Virus record (IMG/VR): IMGVR_UViG_3300028388_004387 | Location: 1-55,462 of that record | Reading direction: 5' to 3' (one strand) | Source of the DNA: a virus | DNA: 55,462 nt | In this document: piece after piece, positions 1-7,047 of the stretch | Numbering within the stretch: the stretch's first letter is position 1 | Layout: every line of letters starts with the position of its first letter | Position numbers and translations under genes: made by a program | The notes under the pieces: model-generated | The model's database searches: none | Told to the model about the DNA's origin: nothing | What the model saw: the letters and a program-made list of their open reading frames with translations, nothing else

Positions 1-99
1 ACAATAACAAACAATAACAAACAAAAACAAACGTCATGAATCAATTTAGAGAAACTTTTGAGGAGCTTACTTGGGAGCTAACAGGTACAGTAATAGTAG
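1..99. repeat. 99-bp exact direct terminal repeat (left copy)
   Basis: Bases 1-99 are identical to 55364-55462. The repeat includes the A/C-rich leader and the first 21 codons of the gene at 36. An exact overlap of 99 bases is typical of a circular assembly whose ends share one k-mer, so I read this as proof of circularity or circular permutation rather than a biological terminal repeat. Confidence 0.95.
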
Positions 100-260
100 G
101 CAACCAAATCTGCTGCGACATCGAGTGGAACAACGGAGAAAAGCAAGCGCAAATGGTTACCATAGACGTGCCCGAGGACTTTGACTTAAGCGACAAAGAG
201 GCGCGTAGAGAATACTGCCTAAGCGAGCTTGGATTGGTACTTGATTACGAACCTGCATAA
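36..260 (+). CDS. small hypothetical protein, cassette gene
   Basis: A 74-residue acidic protein that I do not recognise. It has two cysteines in an I-C-C-D-I stretch and no membrane segment. It starts at the ATG that follows the leader ending in AAACAAACGTCA, shared with the genes at 4590, 5769 and 7048. Its promoter lies across the circular junction at 55329-55359. It is followed 8 bases later by the coiled-coil gene at 269, so it probably leads that operon. Confidence 0.75.
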   Translation: MNQFRETFEELTWELTGTVIVGNQICCDIEWNNGEKQAQMVTIDVPEDFDLSDKEARREYCLSELGLVLDYEPA

Positions 261-268
261 AACGGAAA

Positions 269-1066
269 ATGAAAGCAAACGAAACAACGCACCTCCCCTC
301 CCCTGCACAGTGGGAGGCGGATGTGCAAAGCGATGTGAAAAAGGTGCTGGAGCTATCCCAGCAAATAGAAATGTCTGACCCGCAAGACGCGGAGCAGCTA
401 AAGCACGCAGACGGCATGCGCAAAGCTCTAAAGAAGCTGCGCACTGCGATAGAGGCGCGTAGAAAGGAGCTCACGGCTCCAGCGCTGCAATACCAGCGAG
501 ACCTTAAGAAAGTTGCTGACACGCTTATGATGCCGCTGAGAAAAAGAGAAAACCAGATACAAGCGTTCTGCGACGAAGCAGCAAGGATTGAAGAGGAGAA
601 AAAGCGAGAGCAGGAGCGCCTACGCCAGGAGGAGATGAACCGCAGGCTGCAATACCTTAAGGAGCTGCGCGGGTATGTAGACCACGGTGCCGGGCAAGTA
701 GTGCTATTCGACGGGACGAATATCAGCTTAGCGGAATGGCAAGCAATGCCGCCCGAAGAGTTTGACGCTTACATTGCAAAAGTGCGCCCAGCTATTGTTG
801 AGGAGATACGCCAAATGGAGGTGTTGCAGCAGCAGCTTAAAGAGAAGAAAGAAGCTGAAGCACGCGCAGCTAAACAGCAACCTGAGGAACCGGCATCAGC
901 TACGCCAAAAGCGCAGCAGCCAAACCCGGCAGAGGAGTCTGCTCCTCAAGTGCCTCACGGCATGCTCAAATTTGCACGCTGGTTTAAAGACAACAAATAC
1001 GTCTGCACGAAGGATGGGCAGCAGCACGATATTGAAAACGTACTAAAGGAATATATGTATGGATAA
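269..1066 (+). CDS. coiled-coil phage protein, possibly DUF1351-like
   Basis: A 265-residue protein that is strongly helical and charged from about residue 20 to 130 (many E, K, R and Q), with a Pro/Ala/Glu-rich linker near 200-225 and a compact end containing W and two K-Y motifs. The region of repeated K-x-L-R-x-A-I-E-x-R-R-K-E-L resembles phage pre-recombination DUF1351-type proteins, often found near RecT, but the match is by eye and weak. Its last 8 bases overlap the next gene, which suggests translational coupling. Confidence 0.75.
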   Translation: MKANETTHLPSPAQWEADVQSDVKKVLELSQQIEMSDPQDAEQLKHADGMRKALKKLRTAIEARRKELTAPALQYQRDLKKVADTLMMPLRKRENQIQAFCDEAARIEEEKKREQERLRQEEMNRRLQYLKELRGYVDHGAGQVVLFDGTNISLAEWQAMPPEEFDAYIAKVRPAIVEEIRQMEVLQQQLKEKKEAEARAAKQQPEEPASATPKAQQPNPAEESAPQVPHGMLKFARWFKDNKYVCTKDGQQHDIENVLKEYMYG

Positions 1067-1505
1067 CCTTAAAAGCCTTGCGCCTAAAGCTCCAAAAATG
1101 CACCGGCGCATGATAATTGAAAAAGACGGCAGGAGAGTCTGCGCTTATGTTAAGGGCGCAGCTCCAGCGCTCAATATTTACATGCTGCATTATAAAGACG
1201 AGGATGGGCTTGTTTGGGCAGAGCAGACAAAAATACTGAACCCGGAGTGGGTAAAGCTGGGAGCGCTTGTGGTGCAGGTTGTGCTGTGGTTTCTTAGACG
1301 TGCAAAGATGCCTGGCTATATTTACACGCTGCATAAAGGAGAGCGCAAGATATACCAATACCGCATGTACTACGATATGAACATGTTCGTGGCAGAGTAC
1401 AGCACAAAAGACGGCGAGGTAGTCGCGCGTGAAAAAGGCGAAACAGAAAGGGAAGCAAAAAAGAGGCTTTATGACACCATTGACGCGCTCGGCTTTCTGT
1501 ATTAA
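1059..1505 (+). CDS. hypothetical protein
   Basis: A 148-residue basic protein that I do not recognise. A hydrophobic run near residues 68-80 (V-V-Q-V-V-L-W-F) is short for a membrane span. Tyrosine-rich beta-like segments follow at 85-115. It starts inside the end of the preceding gene with an 8-base overlap, typical of a tightly packed phage operon. Confidence 0.7.
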   Translation: MDNLKSLAPKAPKMHRRMIIEKDGRRVCAYVKGAAPALNIYMLHYKDEDGLVWAEQTKILNPEWVKLGALVVQVVLWFLRRAKMPGYIYTLHKGERKIYQYRMYYDMNMFVAEYSTKDGEVVAREKGETEREAKKRLYDTIDALGFLY

Positions 1506-1539
1506 GCTTGGGAGATATGTGTGGCTAAGCGCGCAGGAA

Positions 1540-1788
1540 ATGCAAGGCGAAAGCTTAGACAAAGACATGCACGTTTCGCTTTATGTTAACCCAAGTAAAG
1601 GTACCTACCTATTAGAATTTTTTGTAAATTGTGTAGGTCACTCGCGGCTTCTAACCAGTGATGTAGAGTTAGTGGGTGAGCTGATTGATTATAGCACAGG
1701 TAAAAACATTCAACAGGCGTTATTTCAATACCCGACTTCGATGCGGGAGAGCTCCCTTATTGGTGATAAAGCTATCCAGCTACTTTGA
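1540..1788 (+). CDS. small hypothetical protein
   Basis: About 82 residues from the ATG at 1540, preceded by AGGA. The frame is open back to 1429, but that part overlaps the upstream gene and is Lys-rich in the manner of an out-of-frame reading. A GTG at 1519, after GGGAG, is another possible start. The C-terminal part (I-D-Y-S-T-G-K) looks beta-rich. No family recognised. Confidence 0.5.
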   Translation: MQGESLDKDMHVSLYVNPSKGTYLLEFFVNCVGHSRLLTSDVELVGELIDYSTGKNIQQALFQYPTSMRESSLIGDKAIQLL

Positions 1789-1795
1789 AGTAGGA

Positions 1796-1969
1796 ATGAA
1801 GCCGCCTGCTAAGCTGCTAAGCACTTGCCAGCTACTGCACCCAGAATATTTCTACAAAGAGCCGTTCTGGAGGAGGTGGTATAATAGTTGGAAGGCGGCA
1901 AGGGAGTTTAACCAAGCGATTGAAAATCTAAGCAATGACATACAGCAAACGACAAGACCAAGCGATTAA
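1796..1969 (+). CDS. small hypothetical protein (57 residues)
   Basis: I place the start at the ATG at 1796, preceded by TAGGA, 8 bases after the previous stop. The open frame extends upstream to 1685 but would overlap that gene. The protein has an aromatic cluster W-R-R-W-Y-N-S-W and a helical end. It overlaps the next small gene (1935) in another frame. No function assigned. Confidence 0.55.
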   Translation: MKPPAKLLSTCQLLHPEYFYKEPFWRRWYNSWKAAREFNQAIENLSNDIQQTTRPSD

Positions 1970-2114
1970 AGAGCAGCTTTTGAACAGCGGGCAGCTAACG
2001 GAAAAGGAAGCGGAGGAGCTGCGCAAAGCACAAAGCACAGACAGCTTAGGTGCCAGGCTGCGCAAAATGATAGGCACAATCAAAAAGAAACTAAAGTCAG
2101 AACCAAAGCAATGA
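1935..2114 (+). CDS. very small basic helical protein (59 residues)
   Basis: ATG at 1935, stop TGA at 2112-2114, overlapping the ATG of the next gene as ATGA. The peptide is highly charged (Lys, Arg, Glu, Gln), probably one or two helices, with E-K-E-A-E-E-L-R-K in the middle and K-K-K-L-K near the end. The tight ATGA junction and the lack of any other gene for this stretch argue that it is real. Confidence 0.5.
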   Translation: MTYSKRQDQAIKEQLLNSGQLTEKEAEELRKAQSTDSLGARLRKMIGTIKKKLKSEPKQ

Positions 2115-2551
2115 AGCGAATACCAGAATCAATTATCCCAGAGGATGTAAGCAAGGACTTAAGCGGAGACGAGCTTAGGCAAATGGTTGCAGATAACGCC
2201 GACGTAATTTATCCGCTACACGAGTACAAGCACACGTTCACAGAAAGAGAAGTGCAGTACATGGAGGAGGTGCTTGTTGCAAAGCAGCTTGAGCTGTACG
2301 GCTTAGAGAAGCACCTTGAGCGGATAAAGGAAGAGCATAAGCAAAAGATGGACCCGCTGAAAAGCACGATTAAGGAGTGCGTTAAAGGCTTAAGCGCAGG
2401 CAGCGAAATGAGGATGGCAGACGCTTTTGGGTACCGCCACGGAGACAAAATGGCACTGTATAACCAACACGGGAAATTGATATATGTTCGGGATGTAAAC
2501 GCTACTGAACAGCAAGGCACGCTGATGGGAGCTATCAGAGAGGAGGAATAA
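2111..2551 (+). CDS. hypothetical protein with central coiled coil
   Basis: A 146-residue protein. Residues 45-90 form a likely coiled coil (many E, K and Q, with L-E-L-Y-G-L-E-K-H-L-E-R). The C-terminal third contains a beta hairpin-like stretch, G-K-L-I-Y-V-R-D-V. The start overlaps the preceding stop by ATGA. I recognise no family. Confidence 0.7.
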   Translation: MKRIPESIIPEDVSKDLSGDELRQMVADNADVIYPLHEYKHTFTEREVQYMEEVLVAKQLELYGLEKHLERIKEEHKQKMDPLKSTIKECVKGLSAGSEMRMADAFGYRHGDKMALYNQHGKLIYVRDVNATEQQGTLMGAIREEE

Positions 2552-2599
2552 GAAACGAAAAGAATGCAGAGCCATACAATATACCAAAAAGCAAAAAGA

Positions 2600-3157
2600 A
2601 TGCGAGAGAAGCTAAATCTCGCAGCGACAGCAGCAATCTTCGTTTTCCTTTTAACTGCGTTGCAAAGCATAGCTCAAAACAAGACTTTCATCTACAACGG
2701 ATATGTCAGCCACTTTAGCTTGGAGTACCAATGCCCGCTGCGCGTAACGTACAGAGTAGAGGCGAAGGAAGGAGATTGTGAGCGCGGCAGGTTTTATGCA
2801 GCAGAGGGAACGCACAAGCCAGACGCCTACTTCGGCACGGGATACGAGCGTGGGCACTGCGCTCCAGCAGCCAACTTCAAGCACGACTGTGAAATGATGG
2901 AGGAGAGCTTTAGCATGCACAACGTATTTCCACAAACACTGTTCACTAATCGCAGGAGCTGGAAATGGACAGAGGAATACGAGAGGAAGCTTGCAGAGCT
3001 CGAAGGGTGTGTGGTAGTACAAGTAGAGCTGTCATGCTTTGTGCAGTCGCAAGGCTTATGGGTGCCCACAATGCTAAGCAAAAAAGTCAGCCGGTGCTGG
3101 GAGCCGGAAATACTATTTGAATTTATTACTCCAAACCTAACATACGAAGCAAAATGA
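2600..3157 (+). CDS. secreted DNA/RNA non-specific endonuclease (beta-beta-alpha-Me type)
   Basis: The frame is open from an ATG at 2564, but the ATG at 2600 begins a good Sec signal peptide (M-R-E-K, a hydrophobic stretch, then S-I-A-Q), so I prefer it. The mature part carries the family signature Y-E-R-G-H-C-A-P-A-A-N-F with the catalytic His (about residue 86), the metal-binding Asn in H-N-V-F-P-Q (about 108), and the following W...E-E-Y-E-R-K-L-A block. These match the Serratia/EndoG nuclease family, which cuts DNA and RNA without sequence preference. The product should act in the periplasm or outside the cell. Its use to the phage is unknown: attack on competing phage DNA, nucleotide supply and superinfection exclusion are all possible. 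Confidence 0.8.
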   Translation: MREKLNLAATAAIFVFLLTALQSIAQNKTFIYNGYVSHFSLEYQCPLRVTYRVEAKEGDCERGRFYAAEGTHKPDAYFGTGYERGHCAPAANFKHDCEMMEESFSMHNVFPQTLFTNRRSWKWTEEYERKLAELEGCVVVQVELSCFVQSQGLWVPTMLSKKVSRCWEPEILFEFITPNLTYEAK

Positions 3158-3546
3158 ACGGAATGCGTAACCTACCAAAAATCGCACAGCACGAGCCTCC
3201 CTCACAACGCGGGCAAGGCTTTGTACACCAAAACAGATATCGCCCACCACGAAAGATTGTGCCCTGGAGCGAGTTGTACCGTAAAGTGCAGATGGGTATT
3301 GAGCTAAACCCAATAGAACGTTTTGTCTATCTGCACGAACCGCATCGCTGCGACGACAACCTGTGGGACTTAGCTTTGTTTGAAGCGCTTATGTATGCTC
3401 AAAAGCAAAGTGATGTAAAACAGCTAAAGGGCACAAAAGCACCCGCTGGCAGAGCTGCAAATATGCAAAAAAGGGGAAACGGCAAAACCGCAAGCATGCC
3501 CACTCCCGAAAAGCGTAAAGCATACAACAGCGTCGCCCATAAGTAA
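3154..3546 (+). CDS. hypothetical basic protein
   Basis: A 130-residue protein starting within the stop of the nuclease gene (ATGA overlap). The N-terminus is rich in Pro, Arg and Gln. The middle has a W-S-E-L-Y-R-K-V and I-E-R-F-V-Y-L-H segment that looks folded. The last 40 residues are basic and low complexity. No family recognised. Confidence 0.65.
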   Translation: MNGMRNLPKIAQHEPPSQRGQGFVHQNRYRPPRKIVPWSELYRKVQMGIELNPIERFVYLHEPHRCDDNLWDLALFEALMYAQKQSDVKQLKGTKAPAGRAANMQKRGNGKTASMPTPEKRKAYNSVAHK

Positions 3547-3555
3547 ACACCAAGC

Positions 3556-3572
3556 GAATAGCTTCGCTATTC
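3556..3572 (+). terminator. short perfect hairpin in intergenic gap
   Basis: GAATAGC, a 3-base loop, then GCTATTC form a perfect 7-bp stem between the gene ending at 3546 and the gp10-like gene at 3588. No T-run follows, so it may be an RNA-processing or stability element rather than a true terminator. Confidence 0.35.
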
Positions 3573-3587
3573 CCCAACTCAAAAGCC

Positions 3588-4157
3588 ATGGCTACACTGG
3601 ATAAAGCACAAATACTCGCACAGCTCCAAAGCTCAATTTCCGTAGTAAGAAACTTCCTTGTCGAGGCACTGAAAAATGAACTCCACGCACAAGGACACGT
3701 TAACACAGGAGCGCTGGCAAACAGCATTGAAGGGCAGATAAAGCAAGTGGCAGACGTTATTGTTTTGACAGTGTGGATGAATGACTATTGGATAAACGTG
3801 AACCGCGGAGTGGGAGCGGATAAGATTCCGTACAGCCCAGGCAGCGGTGCAGGCAGTAGCAACTACATACAAGGCCTTATTGATTTCTTTATGAGCAAAG
3901 GGTTGCAGTTTGACGAGGCGCGTGGTGCTGCATTTGCAACAGCAAACGCACACAAGCGAGAGGGGATGCCCACTAAAGGGAGCTACCGCTTTTCAGATAA
4001 CGGCAGGCGTTTGGGCTTTGTTGACCACACCATAGCAGAGGAGCAACAGCGCATTGACGAGCTACTAACCAACAACACGTTCACGGGAGTTGAGAAAGCG
4101 TTTTATGACTTCCTGGGGAGGGTAGCGCAGGAGAATGGAGCAACTATAAAGCTATAA
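3588..4157 (+). CDS. HK97 gp10-like head-tail/neck protein
   Basis: A 189-residue protein. The block V-N-T-G-A-L-A-N-S-I (about residues 38-47), after a helical N-terminus and before beta strands with V-I-V-L-T-V-W, is the usual landmark of HK97-gp10-type neck or tail-completion proteins. A second block (about 105-150) has H-K-R-E-G-M-P and F-V-D-H-T. It would join the head connector to the tail. It is far from the portal and connector genes (26-28 kb), which is unusual. Assignment is by motif only. Confidence 0.5.
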   Translation: MATLDKAQILAQLQSSISVVRNFLVEALKNELHAQGHVNTGALANSIEGQIKQVADVIVLTVWMNDYWINVNRGVGADKIPYSPGSGAGSSNYIQGLIDFFMSKGLQFDEARGAAFATANAHKREGMPTKGSYRFSDNGRRLGFVDHTIAEEQQRIDELLTNNTFTGVEKAFYDFLGRVAQENGATIKL

Positions 4158-4169
4158 AACCAAGTGACA

Positions 4170-4253
4170 ATGAACTTCCCACTTATGCTGGCGATAGTAA
4201 TAGCAGGCAATGCTGTAATGCTGTGGCTACTGTTTAAAGGAAAGAAGAAATGA
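4170..4253 (+). CDS. 27-residue single-span membrane peptide
   Basis: ATG at 4170 to TGA at 4251-4253. The peptide is one hydrophobic helix (L-M-L-A-I-V-I-A-G-N-A-V-M-L-W-L-L-F) followed by K-G-K-K-K, a typical inside-positive membrane peptide. The stop overlaps the ATG at 4250 as ATGA. It could be a small lysis or regulatory peptide; this is inference. Confidence 0.45.
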   Translation: MNFPLMLAIVIAGNAVMLWLLFKGKKK

Positions 4254-4465
4254 ATTTTGACTTTGCAGCGCGTAAAAGCGGACCGGCTACCCTGCCTGGA
4301 CGTAATATTGGAGCATGCCATAGGCTACATGAGAGGCCGAACAACGAGAGCGCTGCACAGGTTTTGGGTAAAGACCTGACCATATGCTTGTTATGGCATG
4401 CTAAAGGGCGCGCAAGCTGCGAGAGTGCTATGCGCAGGCAAATGTGTCTGCGATATTCAGCTTGA
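4250..4465 (+). CDS. doubtful small protein, reading frame uncertain
   Basis: The ATG frame gives 71 residues of poor protein character (many Arg, Cys, Gly and Pro). The +1 frame from a TTG at 4257 to the TGA at 4377-4379 gives a 40-residue peptide with better amphipathic helix character (L-D-V-I-L-E-H-A-I-G-Y-M-R-G). Either could be the real product, or the region may be a decayed gene. It ends 5 bases before a strong terminator. Confidence 0.3.
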   Translation: MNFDFAARKSGPATLPGRNIGACHRLHERPNNESAAQVLGKDLTICLLWHAKGRASCESAMRRQMCLRYSA

Positions 4466-4470
4466 TTTGG

Positions 4471-4505
4471 GAGCCGGGTGCAGGGATGACACTCGGCTCT
4501 TTTTT
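4471..4505 (+). terminator. rho-independent terminator
   Basis: GAGCCGGGTG pairs with CACTCGGCTC (10 bp with one G-T pair) and is followed directly by TTTTTT. It ends the first operon just upstream of the promoter at 4524. Confidence 0.85.
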
Positions 4506-4520
4506 AAAAAAGCTGCAAGA

Positions 4521-4560
4521 TACTTGCATAGTAAAGTAAAGCACTTTATATTTGTAATGC
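4521..4560 (+). promoter_or_regulatory. cassette promoter P1 (Bacteroidota type)
   Basis: TTG at 4524-4526, 20 bases, then TATATTTG at 4547-4554, matching the Bacteroidota -33/-7 consensus. Between the boxes lies AAAG, 7 bases, CTTT, an inverted repeat conserved in all six copies and a possible operator. It drives the gene at 4590. Confidence 0.85.
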
Positions 4561-4589
4561 AATAACGCACAAACAGCAAAACAAACGTC

Positions 4590-4862
4590 ATGATTCACGT
4601 ATTAACAGAAAAAGATTTTACCTACTGTGTCATTTGCGACTCTCAAATCCATGTTGTCGAAAAAATAAACTGGCACACCTACAAGCTTACTCGCATAAGC
4701 AGAGTCAACAACGCAAAAACCACAGGGCTTATTTCATCCTTAGATTGGGAAGACTTTGTGTACACATGCAAGGAGCACCAAATGGAAAGCACTTGCGAAA
4801 AGTGGATGGATGAATTGGTAATCGTTGATAAGGCTGTTGACAGAGCTGTAGACCCTGTCTAA
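4590..4862 (+). CDS. small hypothetical protein, cassette gene
   Basis: A 90-residue protein with four cysteines (C-V-I-C near residue 13, then single Cys residues near 60 and 69), which might bind a metal. It has its own promoter (P1), an A/C-rich leader ending AAACAAACGTCA at the start codon, and a downstream hairpin, so it stands as a single-gene cassette. No family recognised. Confidence 0.7.
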   Translation: MIHVLTEKDFTYCVICDSQIHVVEKINWHTYKLTRISRVNNAKTTGLISSLDWEDFVYTCKEHQMESTCEKWMDELVIVDKAVDRAVDPV

Positions 4863-4886
4863 TAAAACAAGCTGCGCAGCTTCTGC

Positions 4887-4911
4887 ATAAGCGCTGGAGC
4901 TGCGCGCTTAT
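4887..4911 (+). terminator. hairpin after cassette gene
   Basis: ATAAGCGC pairs perfectly with GCGCTTAT across a 9-base loop. A separate palindrome, AAGCTGCGCAGCTT, lies just upstream. The T-run is poor, so termination is likely but not certain. Confidence 0.45.
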
Positions 4912-4924
4912 TAAACTAAGCCAT

Positions 4925-5677
4925 ATGGAAAGCTCGAATAACAAGGCCGTAGAAATAGCAAACGCCCTGAGCAACGGAAGCCCCATGTGTTATTATGACG
5001 TGCGGTATTTCCTAAATCAGCACCCGCGGTTTCTTAACGCGGAGTATGTGTGCACACTAAAGGAATGGCGGGAGCAAGGGAGCGTCTGCAAGGCATGGCC
5101 GTTCTGGGAAGCGTACCGCTACCTGGGGCCGCAAGATATATGTATATTCTCTTTAGGCGACAAGTATTATGCAGTAGCATGGTATGGGGTGGTGCCCACC
5201 TACACTCCCAGCGTAAGGTTCCGACGCGTGTACTTCGACCGCCAGCCGCCTCGTCGCCGGAATCAGCGCACCTACAATATCGCTGATAACACCATAATAG
5301 ATACGCAGAGCCGCGAGGATAACGATTGTCAGGTGCGTTGCCTTGCTGAAATAACTCAACGCCCGTACAGTGAAATTCTCAAGCGCATGCAGCAGCTTGG
5401 GTGGAGCGCGAAGACGCCCGGCAGGTGGGAGCAAGACAGAATAGACGCTGTGCTGAAAGCGTACGGGCTAAAGAGGGTAGAGGTGTTTGCAAAGAAGTGG
5501 AATGACAAAACCGTGCAAGCACGCAACGCTGGGAAGCTAATTGAGCAGCATCACAGCGCGTGGCATACTGTACTCGTGTCAGGGCACGTTGCAGCGTGGA
5601 AGGAAGGTATGCTGTATGACTCTTGGGATAGCGGCAGGAGGCTTGTGCTGCGCATCGAGAGAATAGAGCCTCTCTAA
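4925..5677 (+). CDS. putative papain-like cysteine peptidase
   Basis: A 250-residue protein. The C-terminal half has a plausible Cys-His-Asp triad: D-N-D-C-Q-V-R (Cys135), S-G-H-V-A-A-W (His221) and Y-D-S-W-D-S (Asp232). This spacing is seen in uncharacterised C39/papain-fold phage proteins. The N-terminal 120 residues form a separate domain rich in aromatics (W-P-F-W-E-A-Y-R-Y). Target and role are unknown: protein maturation, host protein cleavage or deubiquitinase-like activity are all possible. No signal peptide, so it probably acts in the cytoplasm. Confidence 0.55.
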   Translation: MESSNNKAVEIANALSNGSPMCYYDVRYFLNQHPRFLNAEYVCTLKEWREQGSVCKAWPFWEAYRYLGPQDICIFSLGDKYYAVAWYGVVPTYTPSVRFRRVYFDRQPPRRRNQRTYNIADNTIIDTQSREDNDCQVRCLAEITQRPYSEILKRMQQLGWSAKTPGRWEQDRIDAVLKAYGLKRVEVFAKKWNDKTVQARNAGKLIEQHHSAWHTVLVSGHVAAWKEGMLYDSWDSGRRLVLRIERIEPL

Positions 5678-5702
5678 AAAAATTTAAAATCTTTTTGGAA
5701 GA

Positions 5703-5742
5703 TACTTGCACAGTAAAGTAAAGCACTTTATATTTGTAGTAC
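5703..5742 (+). promoter_or_regulatory. cassette promoter P2
   Basis: TTG 5706-5708, 20 bases, TATATTTG 5729-5736, with AAAG-N7-CTTT between them. The 60 bases from about 5680 are almost identical to the region before the gene at 7048. Confidence 0.85.
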
Positions 5743-5768
5743 ATTAGCAAACAAACAAAACAAACGTC

Positions 5769-5981
5769 ATGAAAAAATTATTTGCAATTATCTACAGAGA
5801 AGCACAAGGATACTACGGATACAACAAAGACGTGGTAGAAATGGTTTCCGTAAAAGATGTAAACACTGCATGCAGCGAAGACGCTCGCTTTGAAGTGTAC
5901 TGCACAGAGAAGAACGATGTAGACGCATGCTTAACGCACAGAGAAGCTAAAGCATGGGCAGCTAAAAACCTAAAGAAGTAA
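5769..5981 (+). CDS. small hypothetical protein, cassette gene
   Basis: A 70-residue soluble protein with beta strands at the start (K-K-L-F-A-I-I-Y-R) and an alpha-helical end (T-H-R-E-A-K-A-W-A-A-K-N-L). No family recognised. It has its own promoter and the shared leader ending AAACAAACGTCA, and is followed by a GC hairpin, so it is another single-gene cassette. Confidence 0.7.
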   Translation: MKKLFAIIYREAQGYYGYNKDVVEMVSVKDVNTACSEDARFEVYCTEKNDVDACLTHREAKAWAAKNLKK

Positions 5982-5997
5982 ACACAATTTTCAACCC

Positions 5998-6018
5998 GGG
6001 GGGCGTACAGCGCCCTCC
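5998..6018 (+). terminator. GC-rich hairpin between cassette gene and DUF932 gene
   Basis: GGGGGGCG and CGCCCTCC pair around a TACAG loop, 8 bp with one G-T pair. No T-run follows, so it may attenuate rather than stop transcription into the DUF932 gene at 6035. Confidence 0.4.
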
Positions 6019-6034
6019 ACAATACCTTTATCAA

Positions 6035-6892
6035 ATGTCAAATTTCACAAAAGAACGATTCAATTACGAAGTCCAAACTTCACCCGTCTACTTCGAGTGC
6101 GGAGGTGAGTTTTGCGAAGTGCCTAACAAGCAGATTATCAAAACCAGCGACAATAAGGTGCTTAGCATTATGAGCAAAAGCTACAACCTTTTCACCAACG
6201 AGCAGTTTTGCGACCTTGCAGAGCAAATCAGCGACACGCTAAGCTTGAAGCTGCAATGGTATGCAGACTACAAAGGAGGCAGACAAGTGCTTGCAAGCTT
6301 TAAAAACGAGAGCGAGCTTAGCATCCTGGGGCACACGTTCAACTCCAACATCGTCCTCTTTGATAGCCGAGACGGTACAACGTGCTTAGGCTTAGCTGGA
6401 GTGGGTATGCTGCACAGATGCAAGAACATGTTCACAAGCGTAAAGAACAGCAAGACGCAGTACAAAATCCGCCACAACAATAAGCTGGAGGAAATGGTAG
6501 CAGAGTTTCAGCTCAACCTTGAGATGTACCACATTGCAGCGCAGCAGCGCATCAAGCGATTGGAAGCACTTGAGGGCGTGAAAATCACAGACAAAAATGC
6601 TATGGAGTGGATAGCTAAGTGGCAGGAGACGCAAGCGGATAAAGTTGCGGGAGTGCTAAAGGGGAAAGAGGATGTCTTGGCTGAAGTTAGCACACGTAAG
6701 CAAGGGATAATCACTGACGCTTGGGAAAGCTGGAAAACAGAGAGCAACGACCTTGGGAAGAACGGCTTTGCACTTTGGAACGCCACCACCCACTACTACA
6801 CACACGCAAGAGACAAGAAGCCAACAGATTTTTTGTTCGCCGATGCAGGCTACCAAGAGGAGCGCAGCATCAAGTTCGCGGAGGCCTTATAA
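6035..6892 (+). CDS. DUF932 (phage/plasmid TIGR03299-like) protein
   Basis: A 285-residue protein matching DUF932 in layout: an N-terminal segment with Y-N-L-F-T-N-E-Q-F, a central L-F-D-S-R-D-G-T-T-C-L-G-L block followed by C-K-N-M, a long helical region (130-220), and near the end W-N-A-T-T-H-Y-Y-T-H. The family is common on phages and plasmids and its biochemical role is not established. It has no promoter of its own that I can see and is probably read through from P2. Confidence 0.75.
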   Translation: MSNFTKERFNYEVQTSPVYFECGGEFCEVPNKQIIKTSDNKVLSIMSKSYNLFTNEQFCDLAEQISDTLSLKLQWYADYKGGRQVLASFKNESELSILGHTFNSNIVLFDSRDGTTCLGLAGVGMLHRCKNMFTSVKNSKTQYKIRHNNKLEEMVAEFQLNLEMYHIAAQQRIKRLEALEGVKITDKNAMEWIAKWQETQADKVAGVLKGKEDVLAEVSTRKQGIITDAWESWKTESNDLGKNGFALWNATTHYYTHARDKKPTDFLFADAGYQEERSIKFAEAL

Positions 6893-6909
6893 ACCAACCT
6901 CAAGTTCAC

Positions 6910-6942
6910 GCGCCTGGTACTGCATAGTGCCGGGCGCTCTTT
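6910..6942 (+). terminator. rho-independent terminator
   Basis: GCGCCTGGTACT and AGTGCCGGGCGC form a 12-bp stem (two G-T pairs) with a GCAT loop, followed by TCTTT. It ends the DUF932 transcript just before promoter P3. Confidence 0.75.
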
Positions 6943-6976
6943 AGCTGTAAAAAAAATTTAAAATCTTTTTGGAAGA

Positions 6977-7016
6977 TACTTGCACAGTAAAGTAAAGCAC
7001 TTTATATTTACAGTAC
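6977..7016 (+). promoter_or_regulatory. cassette promoter P3
   Basis: TTG 6980-6982, 20 bases, TATATTTA 7003-7010, a variant last base of the -7 box shared with the promoter at 55329. The upstream 50 bases copy those of P2. Confidence 0.8.
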
Positions 7017-7047
7017 AATAACAAACAAACAACTAAAAACAAACGTC

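Noticed and set aside
1-99. Terminal repeat as a true packaged DTR
   Set aside because: Its length of exactly 99 and its position inside a leader and coding sequence fit a k-mer overlap better; read depth would be needed to prove otherwise.
1429-1539. Longer N-terminus for the gene I start at 1540
   Set aside because: The extra part overlaps the upstream gene by 77 bases and is an out-of-frame, Lys-rich reading.
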